NCBI RefSeq assembly: GCF_016741775.1 | Contig: NZ_JAERRK010000001.1 | Coordinates: 310,001 to 374,000 of the forward strand | Source: Streptomyces actinomycinicus | GTDB lineage: Bacteria; Actinomycetota; Actinomycetes; Streptomycetales; Streptomycetaceae | Length of the DNA stretch: 64,000 bases | Reading direction: 5' to 3' | In this document: one piece after another, positions 62,371 through 64,000 of the stretch | Layout of the letters: the number at the start of each line of letters is the position of its first letter | Position numbering within the stretch: the first letter of the stretch is position 1 | Position numbers and translations under genes: made by a program | Notes under the pieces: model-generated | The model's input: only the letters and a program-made list of their open reading frames with translations | What the model was told of the DNA's origin: nothing | Databases searched by the model: none

Positions 62371-62403
62371 TCGTCGCACCGAGGGGCGTGAGCCGCCCCC
62401 CGG

Positions 62404-62424
62404 GGGGCGCGGGGAACTGTGCGA
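62404..62424 (+). repeat. dispersed repeat core, second copy
   Basis: This 21-bp sequence differs from the copy inside the PPOX-like gene (19790-19810) at two positions. Here it is intergenic, the usual place for this element. Confidence 0.55.
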
Positions 62425-62502
62425 ACGATCCGAACGCGCCCGCAGTCCGAAGACCGCCCGCATCACCCCTGTGCACCGCACCGGCCCGCCGCGTGAGCGC
62501 TA

Positions 62503-62516
62503 CGCCCCCGGCGAAC
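62503..62516 (-). promoter_or_regulatory. candidate ClgR site upstream of clpP1
   Basis: Read on the minus strand it is GTTCGC-CGGGG-GCG, the form GTTCGC-N5-GCG reported for the activator ClgR in S. lividans. It lies about 50-65 bp before the probable start of transcription (TAGGGT at 62555-62560), a normal activator position. Confidence 0.6.
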
Positions 62517-62621
62517 ACCCCCATCTCCGGGATTCCCCGAAGGGACCTGAGCGTTAGGGTCCATGAATACGGGGGCAGGGGAGTCTCCTGACAGCCCCCG
62601 CCAAGCCTCCGGCAGGACGAC

Positions 62622-63281
<660 letters not shown>

Positions 63282-63350
63282 CCGGCCAGGCCACGCCACG
63301 CACCGCCGAGACCCAAGCCCCCAGAACGCCACCAGGACGGTGAACACCCC

Positions 63351-64000
63351 ATGAGCAACTTCCCCGGCGCCGCCAGCGGCATGTACGAAGGGCCCCGCCC
63401 CGACAGCCGCTATGTCATCCCGCGCTTCGTCGAGCGCACCTCCCAGGGCATCCGCGAGTACGACCCGTACGCGAAGCTCTTCGAGGAGCGCGTGATCTTC
63501 CTGGGCGTCCAGATCGACGACGCCTCGGCCAACGACGTCATGGCGCAGCTGCTGTGCCTGGAGTCGATGGACCCGGACCGGGACATCTCGATCTACATCA
63601 ACAGCCCCGGTGGCGACATGACCGCCCTCACGGCGATCTACGACACGATGCAGTTCGTGAAGCCCGACATCCAGACGGTCTGCATGGGCCAGGCCGCCTC
63701 CGCGGCCGCCATCCTGCTCGCCGCCGGCACCCCGGGCAAGCGCATGGCGCTGCCGAACTCCCGCGTGCTGATCCACCAGCCGGCGGGTTCCACCGGCCGC
63801 GGTCAGCTCTCCGACCTGGAGATCATCGCGAAGGAATTCACCCGGATGCGTGACCAGCTGGAGCAGATGCTGGCCAAGCACTCGAACCAGCCGCTCGAGA
63901 AGATCCGCGAGGACATCGAGCGCGACAAGATCCTCACGGCCGAGGAGGCGCTGGAGTACGGCCTCGTCGACCAGATCATCTCCACCCGCAAGCTGAACAA
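63351..64000 (+). CDS. clpP2: ATP-dependent Clp protease proteolytic subunit 2, 3' end missing
   Basis: The first 216 codons are present and the gene runs off the window. The catalytic Ser is in [15 protein letters not shown] and the His in [13 protein letters not shown], with the normal HQP motif; Asp is in IERDKIL. It is the partner of ClpP1 in the mixed ClpP1P2 protease. ATG 63351 has AGGACGG about 10 nt upstream. The 69-bp gap to clpP1 contains no terminator, so the two genes form an operon. Confidence 0.95.
   Translation, partial: MSNFPGAASGMYEGPRPDSRYVIPRFVERTSQGIREYDPYAKLFEERVIFLGVQIDDASANDVMAQLLCLESMDPDRDISIYINSPGGDMTALTAIYDTMQFVKPDIQTVCMGQAASAAAILLAAGTPGKRMALPNSRVLIHQPAGSTGRGQLSDLEIIAKEFTRMRDQLEQMLAKHSNQPLEKIREDIERDKILTAEEALEYGLVDQIISTRKLN

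Larger units (their letters stand above)
62309..62621. other. intergenic control region between tig and clpP1
   Basis: These 313 bp contain the tig terminator (62338-62370), a copy of the dispersed repeat core (62404-62424), a ClgR-type site (62503-62516) and a TAGGGT -10 candidate (62555-62560). No gene is supported. Confidence 0.6.

Overview
The window is chromosomal DNA of a high-G+C actinomycete, almost certainly a Streptomyces. The base composition, GTG/TTG starts, leaderless genes with TAnnnT -10 boxes, GC-rich hairpin terminators, the gene families (class F sortase, Nur-type sodF operator, clpP1-clpP2 pair, CGNR and ROK regulators) and the gene order all point that way. No phage, IS element, transposase or CRISPR array was seen. 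Most of the window looks like core chromosome.

Layout. 1-6 kb: 3' part of malQ, a small membrane protein, a MarR regulator divergent from two EamA transporters, and a LysR regulator. 6-11 kb: DUF1203 protein, aminopeptidase N, a Gly/Asn/Phe-rich secreted peptide and asd. 11.5-18.3 kb: an ECF sigma factor translationally coupled to a one-TM protein with collagen-like triplets, a class F sortase with a small surface protein, and a 1,098-aa subtilisin-like protease. 18.4-27.6 kb: CGNR regulator divergent from a VOC protein coupled to a PPOX-type protein, then Nudix, Tat-exported metallophosphoesterase, penicillin-binding-protein-like serine hydrolase, GT4 glycosyltransferase, SGNH lipase and a DUF559 protein. 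27.8-31.2 kb: a second M1 aminopeptidase and a DsbA-like (mycothiol-dependent nitroreductase family) protein.

31.2-41.4 kb is a sugar or polyol uptake and catabolism cluster: eight genes in one tightly overlapping operon (Tat lipoprotein binding protein, two permeases, two separate ATPases, a DeoR regulator, a D-2-hydroxyacid dehydrogenase, an FGGY kinase) with a second FGGY kinase divergent from it. 41.5-44.4 kb carries a histidine phosphatase, a sodF gene with a perfect Nur (nickel) operator, and an amino-acid permease. 44.5-51 kb is a sulfonate-scavenging cluster: binding protein, permease, ATPase, FMN monooxygenase and TauD dioxygenase, preceded by a ROK regulator. Two very short leader-peptide genes sit in front of the two transcription units of this cluster. 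One ends in a Cys-rich tail; the other matches the actinobacterial R-R-x-V-D-L leader pattern. This sulfur island with two different leader peptides is the most interesting region of the window.

51.2-64 kb: bioY, a second amino-acid permease, rpiB, a Nei-type DNA glycosylase, an Eis-like acetyltransferase, a PP2C/SpoIIE phosphatase, a small HD protein with the residues of a ppGpp hydrolase, a membrane acyltransferase, a 64-aa membrane protein, tRNA-Gly(TCC), tRNA-Pro(TGG), trigger factor, clpP1 and the start of clpP2. The order pepN - DsbA-like - rpiB - nei - tig - clpP1 - clpP2 is an old actinobacterial arrangement. Here it is split by about 22 kb of transport and catabolic genes between the DsbA-like gene and rpiB.

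Coordinates of starts were chosen from ribosome binding sites, leaderless -10 boxes and family starts. All functional calls come from reading motifs; no database search was run.
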